Below the pieces are notes generated by a model, which was given only the letters and a program-made list of their open reading frames with translations, did no database searches and was not told where the DNA came from. 64,000 nt of DNA from Beta vulgaris subsp. vulgaris (Eukaryota > Streptophyta > Magnoliopsida > Caryophyllales > Amaranthaceae). Below are positions 23,101 to 34,962 of the stretch, in pieces; the stretch's first letter is position 1; each line of letters opens with the position of its first letter. The DNA lies in NCBI RefSeq assembly GCF_026745355.1, contig NC_079209.1, positions 2,103,001 through 2,167,000 on the forward strand, given 5' to 3'. A program made the position numbers and the translations under genes.

Positions 23101-26100
23101 TTGAAAAAAAAAACATAAAAAAGAGAACAGAAGAAAAAGAAGGATATGAAAAAAAAAACATGCACAATGTGCATTAAGTAAAATATGTAGGTTAATACTC
23201 CCTCCATCAGAGGTAGGTTCTCAATAGTCCGAGCATGGATTTTGAGATAAGGCCACAGGTGGGGAAGATCATGCAAAAACTATTGAGTTAAATGCAGCAG
23301 ACTCTGCAAGTAGTTATTAAAGCAATTGTAAAATGGCAAGTGGAGCCTTTATTTTGGGGTAGACGAGATAATGGTATGGCTCACCCAGATGATTTGACAT
23401 TATCGATCATCTTCTCGCATTCCAATGAAGTAAGTCCATCCTTTGCTGCTTTTCCACTATGTGGCACATTGTCAACTTTGACCTCATTTCTGTATTTCCC
23501 ATTAACAGTGCCGTCATGGTCCCTGCTCCAATTAAAAGAGTACAGTATTAGGAAAAGCAAATTCATAATAAACATAAGGTATCACTAACAAAGACAAAAG
23601 TTAGTATGCAGCACCTTGAAGCAGTTCCATCAACAGAATTCTTCTCACTTTTCTCTAAAACTGAATTTTGTGCAATCAATCCTTTGGTACATGAGCTTGG
23701 GTTGTCAGATAGTTTGTTTCCATTATATTTTCTGCTGCCATAACTACTACCATAAACAGAGATGCTGCAAGATCAATTTAGGAAAGAACCAGCTACGAAA
23801 GGAGTTTTCTGACATAAAACGATTTTGCTTTACCTCTTGTCTACAGCGCCAACATCAGTTGAACCTTTTACATTATCCTCAAAAGCCGAAACTTCTGTCC
23901 TACCTCCACCGCTTGTCACTTGTATGACAGGTAAGCTTGAGTTCATAGCTCCTGGAACTTTGTCCCTCAGTAGCATTGGTTTTGCAGCGGTGGGTCCACT
24001 GGACAAATTTATCTACCACTTCAGTCAATGATCAAAGATGTGTTGCACAACCAACAATTGATTCAGCAGCTTGTATACTTTATGATGATGTTCCAACAAA
24101 CCCGAAAATTGTAAAGTGATTTATGGATCAACCAAATTGTCAAGTCGGTATGAGATTAAAGCATTAAAAGGAGAAAATACTGTAGATATTATTTTGTTAC
24201 TTTATTTTTCAGAAGGTTGTAATACTATTGCAAGAACAATAAAATTTCAGCAAGAATGAAGCAATGTGGATAACCTGCCAAATGGTGCTGAAAAAACCTT
24301 CAAAGGTGGCTTTTGCATTTCACTACTAGATTTGGCACTAGAAGACAACGGATTTGCGTTACTACCACCATCCTCAAGCTCAATCTTCTCATCACAAATG
24401 TTCATTTTGTCCATTGACCCTTGCTGTGATGACTTGTCTAGTGCTGGTTTTTCGGTGTGTGAGGTCAAAACAACTGCAGCTGCAATTTCTCCAACAATCC
24501 CACCTTCAGATGATCCATCATTTAGGCTCCTGTCCGAAGAACTAATTTGCATCTCTTCTGAAACATTAACTTCAGTTGAAGCTTCTACCAAGGGAATGTC
24601 TGTGGAGACATCCATTTCTTTTGAGTAGGTATATGTTTGCTTGGAAGTGGTCTCTTCCTTTAGCTGAAATGCGTCATCTGTGCTCATAGCAGTCATTGTC
24701 AGTTCTATCCCTGGAGACATGTACACTTCTGCTGATTCCACTGGCATCTGTGAGCCAACTGATTGTACAGGTTTGTTTACAGGAATTGGATCGGTGTTAT
24801 TTTCTTTTCCTGGAGAGCAAGATTTCTTTGAAGAAAAGTCCCCTTCCTGATAAGTCTGATGGTCTGTTTCGTGGGTATTCTCAGCGAGTTTCTTATCAGA
24901 CGAAATCTCAGTCTCTTCTTTTTGTTCTGGATATGTCAACTCTCTCGATTTTGAAGCAAAATTGCCAGATGGGGTATCAGGATTTCCATCACCTGCCACA
25001 AAATCTTCAGTTTCTGGAAAGGCTGCGTTTTCACATACTGGAGGTCCCTTGCTTATGGAATCTTCAGTTGTTACTATCTTGTCATTTGTCACTTCTCTGG
25101 GCAAGTCTTCACACTCGGAGCCATCTTCATTGCTCTTTTTCATGTTGCTGGGGCTCTTTCCTCCTTTACTTGATGGGGCGTCTAAGCTGAAGTCATCCAT
25201 TCTAATCCATGCAGCAACTTATAGGAGTTAACAACGATAGCCTAAATGAAGCATTTGCTCTGTAACAGTGTAATATCCTAAGAAATTGATTATGGCTCCT
25301 TTCCCAGCACCAAACTGAAGTTTATACTATGAAGAGAGTTCATGGATACTTGCCCATTAAAATCGAAGGAAAACATGAACTTTTCATGCTTGTCTTGATG
25401 GTCTCCCTTGACAAAATCCTCTTCTGACTTCTCCTTTGACTTAGTGGATTTTTTCGGAGAGCTAGAAAAATCAAGATCTGGCATATCTATCTTGAAAGAT
25501 GACATCTTCCCAAACGCGTCATCAAGAGAAAAATCCATATCCCTGGCAAGTCGTATTACATGAGCACGGACAGACTATTAGTCTATAGCTAGTTACAGTA
25601 ATTAAAAAAGAGTAATGCACAACGATTGCCAGAAGCAAAGCATCATTACAAGCCCAATGAACATACCACCTGTGTTTCTTAATACTTACATTATATTTCT
25701 TTTTGGGATGTTTCACAATACTTGCGACATGTCTCATTTGGGTAAGTTTTCATGCAAAGATAGTCTTACTTTAATATTAACCGCATGGGCCGCATTTCAC
25801 TCTCTCTCCTTCTCATTGGTTCTTGTACAGATACTAAATGTAGCAAGTATTAAGACAGGAGGTAGTATATGATTATCAGAGCAACTGCATAATGAAGGTC
25901 CTGAATCCTTCTTTCTTTTTATTAAGAAAAAAATGATGACAGTTAACTAGTACCATCTAAGCCCATTTCTAGAAGATAAATGCCAAAAAGGTTCATTCAG
26001 ACATGCAATAGCATGCCATGAAGTTATTATTACAATGACTACATATTACTTTAATACCTTCAGGAGGAAAATATTATTTTATTTTATTCCATTTGTATCA

Positions 26101-27456
26101 CAGTTAACCTTAGGCGTCCAATATGACCAGCAGCCTATATTAAGAAGATGTGCTCTAATACTAGCCCCAAGAAAAATTTCTATATAAATGATGTTGGGGA
26201 TGGCAAGCGGGAAAACTCAAACGAGAAACAAAACAAGTAGAGAGGAGTTACATCATGAAAATATGCCTTCATATGTATTACATTTAGAATGATGTTGGGG
26301 ATTGCAGGCAGGAAAACTTAAAAAAAGAAACAAAATAAGCAGAGAGGAGTTACGATGAATATATGCCAGCAAGAAAGCATTGAAGGCAAACACATTGCTA
26401 TTCCAGAAGACTTACATGCCAAAGTCAAATGCCTTTTTCTTGCCTTTGCTGACTGGCTCAAAGTTGAAGTCCATATCATCACCACCTTTAGAAGACATAG
26501 ACTTCCAAGAGCTAAGAAAGTCTTTGGAGAAGTCATCATCTGTATCAAGTTTGATAAGAACTTTTGTGAGGGCGACGTGATAACTAAGAGTAAAGATATT
26601 TGCATGAGGGAAAGCAATAATCGATAAAGCATTTCGAACTTCCTGCAGAAATAGCTTCCTATACATGTTGCGTGTTCATCCTCCTCTTCTTCTCCTAAGA
26701 AAAAGATTTGTTTCAGCTCCGTCTATTTTCATTTTGTACTAATTCCATCAACTTTTTCTTAAATTATCGGTTTCATCCAAATTTCAGTAGTAGACTTGGT
26801 CAAAGACTTAAACATCATAGTTTCACGGAATCTGTATTGCTAAGTGAATCCATCATGATTTTCATAGAAGTGCCACAGATGCACAGCCATCAAGGTTAGC
26901 TGAATGGGAAAGGGGAGCACAAAATTATAGTGTAGCAAACAAGGAGATGCAGAAGAGTTTAATGAGATCCATTGTAGCTGGTACACATTTACCAGAAATT
27001 TTACCTCCAGTTGACTGGAAGAGAAAGATATTTCTTCTTTACAATTGTTTATTTTACATTAATACGAAACTTTTTTCATGGTTTTATATTGTTGGTTCCA
27101 GGGGAACAACTTTTCTCTATCATTTTGTATGGGATTTCTAATGAGGTTAGATACAGGAGCCCTGCTGGAAATGTTTTCGTATCCAAGACAGAAAATGGTT
27201 TACCTAGATGGAAAGAGGAAACCATTTTCTTCCTACACAAGAAAGAAGTACTTCTACAGTCTACTCATATTACTGTTCATTCATGTAAATTAAATGGCTG
27301 CTATGTTAGGGATTTTCCAATGCACTAAACCTGTATGAACCATTTAAGTCGCTCTGTAGAAAACGCTAATGGCGTGCAGACATAAGATATACCTAGCAGT
27401 GACATTTTTGTTTTTGTTTCCCCAGTCGAAGAACCATCCTTCTCTGAATCTACCAT
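20154..27456 (-). CDS. Thirteen-coding-exon gene resembling Arabidopsis At4g18490 (function unknown)
   Basis: Coding exons, 5' to 3' on the minus strand: 27456-27393, 26539-26416, 25542-25354, 25201-24275, 23998-23834, 23764-23615, 23522-23385, 22772-22590, 22462-22288, 22205-22144, 22048-22012, 21880-21704 and 20276-20154. All phases agree and give 837 residues. The N terminus reads [15 protein letters not shown], then [20 protein letters not shown] and repeated acidic/aromatic blocks ([28 protein letters not shown]). A long Ser/Glu-rich disordered region follows. The C terminus is a predicted helix, [14 protein letters not shown] joined to [20 protein letters not shown]. No catalytic domain is visible. 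These features match the plant-specific family of At4g18490 as I recall it; its role is not established. Intron 3 begins with GC. A 5' UTR exon probably ends at 28519 (GTACGTCTC donor), with an acceptor near 27462. Confidence 0.8.
25666..25867. mobile_element. Degenerate Stowaway-like MITE in intron 2 of the minus-strand gene
   Basis: The left end ACCACCTGTGTTTCTTAATAC and right end GTATTAAGACAGGAGGTAGT are imperfect inverted repeats. ATACTTGCGACAT / ATGTAGCAAGTAT extends the palindrome. It is more diverged than the other Stowaway copies here. Confidence 0.5.
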
Positions 27457-28519
27457 CTTTGCTGCAGCACTGGTTGATTTTTTGGCATGCATCATAATAA
27501 ATATGAAGTTAAATGTTTGTCAAAGCAAAGTTCCAAGTAAAACCAAGATATTTACTGTTTTATATGACTTTTGAAGGATAATTTTTATAGACAACTATTG
27601 AACTGGTTTTTTACAAAGTGACAGATAATATCAAATAAAACAAAAAACAAAAGTTAAAGTGCGCTGTCCTCAAATTCCAAATCATTCAAGTAGAGAGAGT
27701 CAGTGAAATCTAAGTTTTGGCTTTCTTGTAGTCGCATTCTAGATTATTCTCCTGATTTAGTTGCAAGTAGTCAAGTTCTGCAACTATATTCCTGTCAAGA
27801 CTAGAGCTAGAAAGCATAGCATCAAGAACATGAAAAACACAATAATAAATAGTCATATCAATATGTCATCTATTGTGATAACCGCCATAACAGCCGAAGT
27901 ACGTCACTCTTCTTCTAGTATGACAATCTATCAGCAAAAATGCCTCAATAAGGCGGACGAAATTAGATCATTGAATTGATCATCATAAACGTCAAAAGGA
28001 AATCAATTTGCTGAAATCTGGCACACAGGACAATTCATCAGGTAGATGAAGTAGAAAAACTGACAGCACAAGAAAAGCATAAAACCTACTGACTATAATT
28101 TCAATCTAGATTTGTGGTTTCCATACGATGTAACTGCACTAAAACAGAAATTATTATAGCTTTTCCACAATAATACAGACAAAGACAATCACATTGTATA
28201 TCTTCAAAGTAGACAATAGCAGAAAATTTTCACAGGCACCAGAATACATCCAGATAATCTACATTTTTAACAATAAACGTACTCTGCTTAAAATTCGTAA
28301 TCGAAGTGATCAAACACTAAAGTAACAAGAAATGTATGATAAAATAATCAAACTAACCGAAAAGAAAACCTGATTTATTAGCCTTATTTGAACACTGCAT
28401 TCAATCACAAAAGTAACAAAATATAATCAAAATTCAAATGTCAGCTCAAAATTCGCAAGAATAGCTTAAAATTCACTGCAATTAAGATTATTTTGAGAGG
28501 AGAGAGAAAGAGACGTACG

Positions 28520-28575
28520 AGTAGGAGAGTAGCAGAGAAATCGATAGAAGAGCAGAGCTAGGGTTTGAGAGTGAT
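28520..28575 (-). promoter_or_regulatory. Probable 5' UTR exon and leader-intron donor of the At4g18490-like gene
   Basis: On the minus strand a pyrimidine-rich leader (CAAACCCTAGCTCTGCTCTT, then ATTTCTCTGCTACTCTCC) ends at a good donor, GTACGTCTC. A matching acceptor, GCTGCAG, sits just before the coding ATG at 27456, so a leader intron of about 1.05 kb is likely. The AAACCCTAG motif resembles a telo-box, common in leaders of housekeeping plant genes. The transcription start cannot be fixed from sequence. Confidence 0.45.
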
Positions 28576-30458
28576 GAAGAATTTCAAATGGAGATAATAG
28601 GCAATTTTGGGAGTAGAATGAAGGATCCAGAACTTTCTGCAGTTAACAAATTTGTCTTCGTAAACCAGAAGATGGAGGAAAATGATGAATGTTTGAGTTT
28701 TAGTGAAAATGGAGTTGATGATCAGTTGAAGAGAGAGAATTCTGAGTTGATCAATGATCAGTGGCACTCGTTTTTAAAATTTCCCGGTTTCGTGATTGTT
28801 TATCAGGTGTTTGACTGGTTTGTCAGGTCTCAGGTGGTCACATTCCTCGATCGGCCATGCAGGAAGAATATGACTGTATGAGTATGAGTATGAGTATGAG
28901 TATGAGTATGAGTATGAGTATGAGTCATGGGCCTCCCAGCCTTCGAGCAAGCCCACTCATAATTTTTTCCGGCAAAAAATTTGAATTATGAACCTTGCTT
29001 AAAAAAATATATATTTCCTCCGTTTTTTTTAAATGTTACACTTTTAAAAAATTCGTTTACTTAGGCAAAAATTGAACGAGTGATTAAGAGAACATTAAGG
29101 TGGGGATTAAAAGAAGTGGGGAACACCAGTGAGCCACCACCACCAGTGCGCCACCGCCACGATCACCGACGCCACCAAATCGACCACCGACACCCTTTCC
29201 CTCCTCTTCCCCTGCTGAACGCGCAACCCCACTCCCCTTCTCCTTCCCTTGCAGTCGCGCGACTGGGTTTCCGGCGGGTGGGATTTTCGAGGGGTGGGTG
29301 GGGTTTTCGGCGGTAGGGGTGGTGTTTTCGGCGTGTGTGGTGTTTTAAAAAGTCACTTTTTTCGGCATTGAATATTCTCGTTTTTTGCTTTTTTGACGAA
29401 CTGTCAGCCTTTCAGAAAGGTATCTGTCTAGCTCATGAAAAAATGATCACAAACATCATATATGAAAGAGACAATCGTTTTATCATCAACATCGTCGTTC
29501 AAACCTGAATCCCCTTGAAACTTGCAAGTATTGTCAAAGACATCCATTCTCCTCCAACATTTTAAGAATTGCTCCACCAAATACATGTTTCAAGATGCTA
29601 ACATATCAATTGATTGGATGGTCAATGTTGTTCATCTACGCTGGTTTCATATATTCATACAACATTTGGATAGTGCATTCCTGCTTCAATTATTTACGAA
29701 CACATGTTAAACCTTGGGAGGAAGGAATCCTTATGTAACTTTTGCTAACCTCAAGAAAGAAAATTCAATACCACAAAACCTAAATTATATTCAATTTGCT
29801 TTAAATAATATTTTAACTTTTGATTAACCTGAACTATTTCAATTTTGAAGAGTATCTTCTCAAAACACAAACACAATCCTCAACCTAGATCAATTCGTGA
29901 AATCGGTTCAAAGTGTTACGTAGCATAATTTTATTGACCATTTGAACTCTCTTTTTTTAATAATTAATCTTTTTTGCAAGTGGCTTTGCTAGGTACGAAA
30001 CGAGTAAAGAGAACAAATTATAACAAAATTAAATAAAAGAAACGTTAACTGGTTAAGTTAATTATACTATATTTTAACCAGCTTAATAATTCAACTTAAA
30101 TAGAAGATCATTTTAAGATAAACTCTACAAAATTAAAACTCTCCCAACTTAATAAACTTTAAGACTTTTTAAAATAGTTCGACCATACTCGAAAAACGAT
30201 CGATGTTAGAGTTACCACTTACCACTTACCACTTACCACCCATTCAAAAGAAACGAAATGAAAAGGAAAACAAAGAAGGTAGGATGTGTACCAACATGAG
30301 ACCAGACAGACAAAACCAAAATCTATCCCCTTATCCTAACTCAACCCAAGCCTAACCAATAAACCAAAACTGCATTTGATGTTCATGCTTTAGCCATTGA
30401 CATAGACACTCTACTCTGCTCCACTCCTTTGTTGCTGCACTATCTTTCTTCTTCTACT
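28571..30458. other. Spacer between the At4g18490-like gene and CHLI
   Basis: An ORF at 28588-28881 (+) starting MEIIGNFGSRMKDPELSAVN lies in the space upstream of the minus-strand gene; it matches no family I know and may be chance. At 29010 there is a lone Stowaway-type end (TTTCCTCCGTTTTTTTTAAA) without a partner. 29130-29330 is a GC-rich CACCACC/GGCGG low-complexity stretch. The remainder is AT-rich and should include the CHLI promoter; no unambiguous TATA or other site was assigned. Confidence 0.5.
28877..28924. repeat. (TATGAG)8 hexanucleotide microsatellite
   Basis: Eight perfect copies of TATGAG lie in tandem. On the minus strand it can be read as repeated Ser-Tyr codons in a chance ORF. 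Confidence 0.95.
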
Positions 30459-32238
30459 ATGGCTGGATTACTCGGATCTTCTTCTACCACCTTCTTTTCT
30501 TCTCGCACTCTTTCTTCTTCCTCCCCCAAACTCTCATCTTTCACCATTTCTACTAACCCTGGTAATTTTTCTCTTTCTCTTCATTATTTCTGTGATTTTA
30601 TAGAAAAATAAATTTGGGTTCTTTTTCTTTAATGTTGGAGTTTTTGTTTTACAGTAGTTTCAGGGAAGTTTAATTGGAGAAAATTCTATGGTGGAATTGG
30701 GATTCCTGTGAAGAAGAGTAGGTCTCAGTTACAATTTTCCATTTCTAATGTTGCAACCGAAATTAATGCTACTGAAAAGGTATGCTTTTTATATTGTTCC
30801 AAAGTTTGAAATTTGATTATATTTGTTATTTATGAGAATAACCCAGTAGCTTAAATTTGCTCTTTAGTTATTCTTGGTTTTCTCTTTTTAATTTTTAGTA
30901 GGGTGCCTTGAATATTCTGTCATTGGAATTTAATCAAATTGTAATTTAGATAAAATGAAATTATCTGATGAAAGTGTGATTTGAATGTTTAGTTTTCTTT
31001 TAGTGAGATATAACCCACTTATTGAATTGTATGGATAAATGTGGAATCTCTTTATTAAGATTGTTGATGTTGTTTAAAGTATTTGGGAATGTATAATTTG
31101 ATTAATCAGTTATTTGCTGTAAAACTGCATTTTTGTTTTCTTGACGACCGACTGTTTGGTGAAACTTTGAATGGTGTTTGTAATTTAGGCTCCAAAGGTT
31201 GCAACAGAAAGCCAAAGACCAGTTTTTCCGTTTGCGGCTATAGTTGGGCAAGATGAGATGAAACTTTGCCTTCTGTTAAATGTTATAGACCCTAAGATTG
31301 GTGGTGTGATGATCATGGGTGACAGGGGTACTGGGAAATCCACTACTGTTAGGTCATTGACAGATTTGCTCCCTGAGATCAAGGTTGTTGCCGGAGATCC
31401 TTTTAACTCAGACCCTGAAGATCCCGAGTTAATGGGAGTAGAAGTTAGAGAAAAGGCCCTAAGAGGAGAAGATATATCTGTTGTGATGACTAAAATCAAT
31501 ATGGTTGATTTGCCTCTAGGTGCTACTGAGGATAGGGTTTGTGGAACCATCGACATTGAGAAGGCTTTAACTGAGGGTATCAAGGCATTTGAGCCGGGAC
31601 TTCTTGCTAAGGCTAATCGAGGAATTCTGTATGTTGATGAGGTTAATCTTTTGGATGACCACTTGGTGGATGTTCTTTTGGATTCTGCAGCTTCAGGGTG
31701 GAACACTGTGGAAAGGGAGGGAATTTCAATTTCACATCCTGCTCGGTTTATTTTGATTGGCTCGGGTAACCCTGAGGAAGGAGAGCTTAGACCTCAATTA
31801 CTTGATCGTTTTGGGATGCATGCTCAAGTTGGAACCGTAAAAGATGCTGAGCTTAGAGTTAAAATTGTGGAGGAGAGGGGTAGCTTTGATAAAAATCCTA
31901 AAGAATTCCGGAGTTCTTACAAGGAGGAGCAGGAAAAGCTAACAACCCAGATATCATCTGCTAGGAGTATGCTTTCTTCGGTTCAAATCGATCACGAACT
32001 CCGTGTTAAAATCTCCAAGGTCTGTGCTGAGTTGAATGTTGATGGTTTGAGAGGTGACATAGTGACAAATAGAGCAGCAAAGGCTTTGGCTGCTCTCAAG
32101 GGTAGAGATAAGGTGACTACTGAGGATATTGCTACTGTTATTCCCAACTGCCTAAGACATCGACTAAGGAAAGATCCTTTGGAGTCAATTGATTCTGGTT
32201 TACTCGTTATTGAGAAATTTTATGAAGTATTTGGCTGA
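30459..32238 (+). CDS. CHLI: Magnesium-chelatase subunit I, plastid
   Basis: Three exons (30459-30561, 30655-30779, 31189-32238) give 425 residues, the usual CHLI length. CHLI is the AAA+ ATPase subunit of Mg-chelatase, which with CHLD and CHLH inserts Mg2+ into protoporphyrin IX in the chlorophyll pathway. The N terminus ([20 protein letters not shown]) is a Ser/Thr-rich chloroplast transit peptide ending around residue 60-80. The ATPase shows Walker [10 protein letters not shown] at residues 120-128 and Walker [10 protein letters not shown] at 220-228, followed by the sensor region [20 protein letters not shown] and the helical C-terminal domain. Cys103 and Cys193 (in DRVCGTID) sit where Arabidopsis CHLI1 has the C102/C193 pair reported to form a thioredoxin-regulated disulfide. 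The gene is intact. The start codon is the first ATG and yields a good transit peptide. Confidence 0.97.
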
Positions 32239-34015
32239 AGGATGCATATCATATCACTTCTTTCTGCCATAATTCTATGTCATTAAATTTTGTCTTCGGC
32301 TGGTAAATCCGTCCTTCTTAGTACACACGATTTCTGACTTGAGTGAAATATCGAGAACTGTAATATTATCAATCGAAATACATTCGGAAATCTAGAATTA
32401 CCTTGTGATTTGGAAAGGGTTGATTGATTGTTTTGCCCAGTAAATGAATACATGAGGATAACTCGGATATATTGCTTTTGTTCTCAAATGTTTCCTTGGC
32501 TTAAAATGTTGGCTCCAAGTATCATTATATACAAGCCTTTTATTGAAGTTCACTTACCCTTCTTAGATGTTGTTTGCCTCTTCTTCTTCTTCTTCTTCCT
32601 TGTCCCCCGTCCCCCCTTGACGCATATGTTTGGGTTTTTTACTAATAATGCACTACAAAGTTGAAAGAAAAAGATTGCACTTATCAGTTATGACCTCCCC
32701 ATTGGCCATTTTAATACAACAAATATATGTTTACATGCTATGATATGAGGATGCAACATAATAGCAAAAATTAATGGTATTGTGGATGTTAGCTAGCTTA
32801 GTCTGTAAAGTGTTACGGAGTGGTACCGAAGATTCCAAATCCAGCTACATCTGAGTGTTAAGTGGCTCTCCATACACGCACAATATGCCTTGCATCATAG
32901 AAGTATAACTCTCATTTAAAATTCTAACTAGTTTAGTTCGTAAAAGTTTGTACCCAGCCTCTAGGATTGAATCCCACCTTTTGTAGTTCTCAGTTTTTGT
33001 TATTAGCAAGCATAATTTTGTATGATAATAGTCACACCTGGAAATTGAAGCTAGGACATGATCAGCCCAAGAACTTATTTCAGTTGTAGCAATTGTCAAT
33101 CTCCTGAACGCAATCCTTGGGATCGCACATTGAAAGAGGAGAAAGTTTCCTGTCGATGGAGTAATATATTTATGAGTGGGGAAATTGCACCGAAGATGAT
33201 GGTCTTGGGATTCAACTGATTTCTATTAGTTCAAAGAGGTCGAAATATCCAGTTAAGTCAATAACTATGTTTCTACATCACAATGTGTTCATCACTTTCC
33301 AAAATATGGGATCGGATCTCGTCTACATTACTACCCTTTGACCTTTGTAGCTCTTTACACAATAATTAAAATAAAACACACATGTTTCTAAGAGCGGGAG
33401 AAAATCGGTTTTTCAGTGGTAGATAGGAAGCTATATATAACCACTTTTTCTCTTCACTAGTCATGGGAAAAATGTTTTTTTTGCTGTGCGTTACTTCATC
33501 ATTATATTTTGCATCTACAAAATGTGCCATAGTGTTCGATATGAAGATATTCGTGAATCGTATCAGCAAATTCCAGCATTGTTCTAGATTTTCATGACTT
33601 CCATTACATCATGTAGTCCATTATGTGTTGCAGGTTGGGGTGAACTGGTTAATTTATCTCAAATGAAGCATCAAATGTAGTATCATATGCTAGGACTCAG
33701 GAGTAGAACTTTATCTGCATCTCTCTATCTTCTAGCTGATATAAAAGATCTTATAGTACAAGGTTTATTTCTCTAAACATATTCATAATATATAATCAAG
33801 AAACAGCTAATATTACAGATAATGGAATGTAATTTTACCTCAAAAAAGAAAGGGGTAAAGAAATTCAAAGCAAGAAGGCTAAATTTTTCTGAAATCAGGA
33901 TAAACTCACTCAAAAACAAAGTGAAGAGAGAATAGGAAAAAAGGAACAGGATTGAATAAAAGGAGTGGAAATCTCTGGTCCTAATATCTAAGAATTCGAG
34001 TTTGAGATAACTTCA
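32239..34015. other. Spacer downstream of CHLI
   Basis: This is convergent intergenic sequence between CHLI (+) and the TCP gene (-). It contains a CTTCTTCTTCTTCTTC run at about 32580, but no ORF that resembles a protein family and no clear transposon ends. The 3' UTRs of both genes should lie at its edges. Confidence 0.6.
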
Positions 34016-34962
34016 TCAGATAGTGGTATACTGTTCAGAATCATGGAAGCTTGATAAGCAGTTGGCAGGAAGGCAAAGACTGAGATCAGGATCACTTGGT
34101 ATATGAACCGAAGATAGATCGTTATAATGCTTGATTTCTGAAGGCTGCAGAAACAATGGTACGGAATTTGACAGAAATGGGTGCTCTTCGTTCTTCAAAC
34201 TCAATTTGGAGTTGAACATAAACATCCTTGGAATCTGACCCTTACCATCATCTATCTGCTGAAAATAAGAGATCCTGCTACGTTCTAAGCACCGTAAGCA
34301 GGGGCTTGCTGAGAAACTTGAATGATCAGCATTACATTGATCTTGTGACCCATTTTCCATATGATAGCATGGGAAGAACATCGAACCATCCGTAGTACAA
34401 TTGTGGTGGAAACTGGCCACTCCATAGTCTTCTCTACCTGACATACTACTTTCTACAAGATAATCACCGTGGAAAGTGTTGCTGTTTTGAGCACCTAAGT
34501 TAGTAAGGTGTTCTAACTGTTGGGAAGAGGTCTCAAAGAGTTTATCGATTGAACCTCGTGCCTTACTCATGAGCCAATCAACTGCCTCAGTAGCACGTTC
34601 ATAGCCAAGTCGATCTTGGACATCATAGAATTGGATAGCAATATCTGCAGACAACCGAACCCTTCTGTCTCTCGGACCTTTGGCAGTGTAAACTTTATTG
34701 TGTCGAGCTTTTTTTGCTGATCCTCTCATCATCGTATGTTTTGCTTGCACTTCAACCTACTTTTGTGCTGCACTCATCTCAAAATTGAGCAATGTTAAAA
34801 TCTCCTAGAATATAGTGGCTGTAGTAGAGGAACTATGATTAGTTAACATGACACAGTTCTATCTGAAATATCTGACAGGAAATTGTTTAAGCCCACACTA
34901 TTAAAGGCAAAGATCAGTGACTTAGTACCTTGTACCTTCCTCTTTGAGTAGTCCATTTTCAT
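34016..34962 (-). CDS. Class II (CIN-like) TCP transcription factor
   Basis: The main exon (34756-34016) contains a TCP domain: HNKVYTAKGPRDRRVRLSAD, then IAIQFYDVQDRLGYERATEA and VDWLMSKARGSIDKL, that is, the basic DNA-binding region followed by helix-loop-helix. It is closest to the CIN class (KGPRDRRVRLS, AIQFYDVQDRLG), whose members restrain growth at leaf margins. Helix II deviates from the usual RPSKAVDWLIKKAK, reading RATEAVDWLMSKAR. An upstream 27-nt mini-exon (34962-34936, MKMDYSKRK) joins in phase 0 through GT/AG borders, giving 255 residues. Without it, translation could start at 34732 or 34729 inside the main exon. The C-terminal 170 residues are unstructured and unlike other TCPs I know. 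I saw no miR319 site, though the search was by eye. The protein is shorter than most CIN TCPs. Confidence 0.8.

Noticed and set aside
23192..23222. ACTCCCTCCATCAGAGG resembling a Stowaway end
   Set aside because: Only one end is present, and it lies within an intron without a complementary partner.
24266..25190. Several plus-strand ORFs opposite the large minus-strand exon
   Set aside because: They are antisense shadows of exon 4 of the At4g18490-like gene, whose frame continues through conserved splice sites.
28588..28881. Plus-strand ORF of 97 codons starting MEIIGNFGSRMKDPELSAVN upstream of the At4g18490-like gene
   Set aside because: No recognisable domain, no downstream exon, its end runs into a microsatellite, and it lies over the promoter/leader of the minus-strand gene. 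Not enough to call a gene.
28995..29030. Stowaway-type left end TTTCCTCCGTTTTTTTTAAA
   Set aside because: No matching right end with TA was found nearby, so no element was called.
29080..29316. Pro/His-rich ORF in a GC-rich stretch
   Set aside because: The composition is driven by CCACC/GGCGG low-complexity DNA. The same kind of stretch at 37002-37238 gives a Gly-rich ORF on the other strand.
31185..31706. 173-codon minus-strand ORF across CHLI exon 3
   Set aside because: Antisense shadow of the highly conserved CHLI coding sequence.
34016..34750. TCP gene start taken at the GTG at 34750
   Set aside because: The codon there is GTG, not ATG. Either the spliced upstream ATG (34962) or the internal ATGs at 34732/34729 are more credible.
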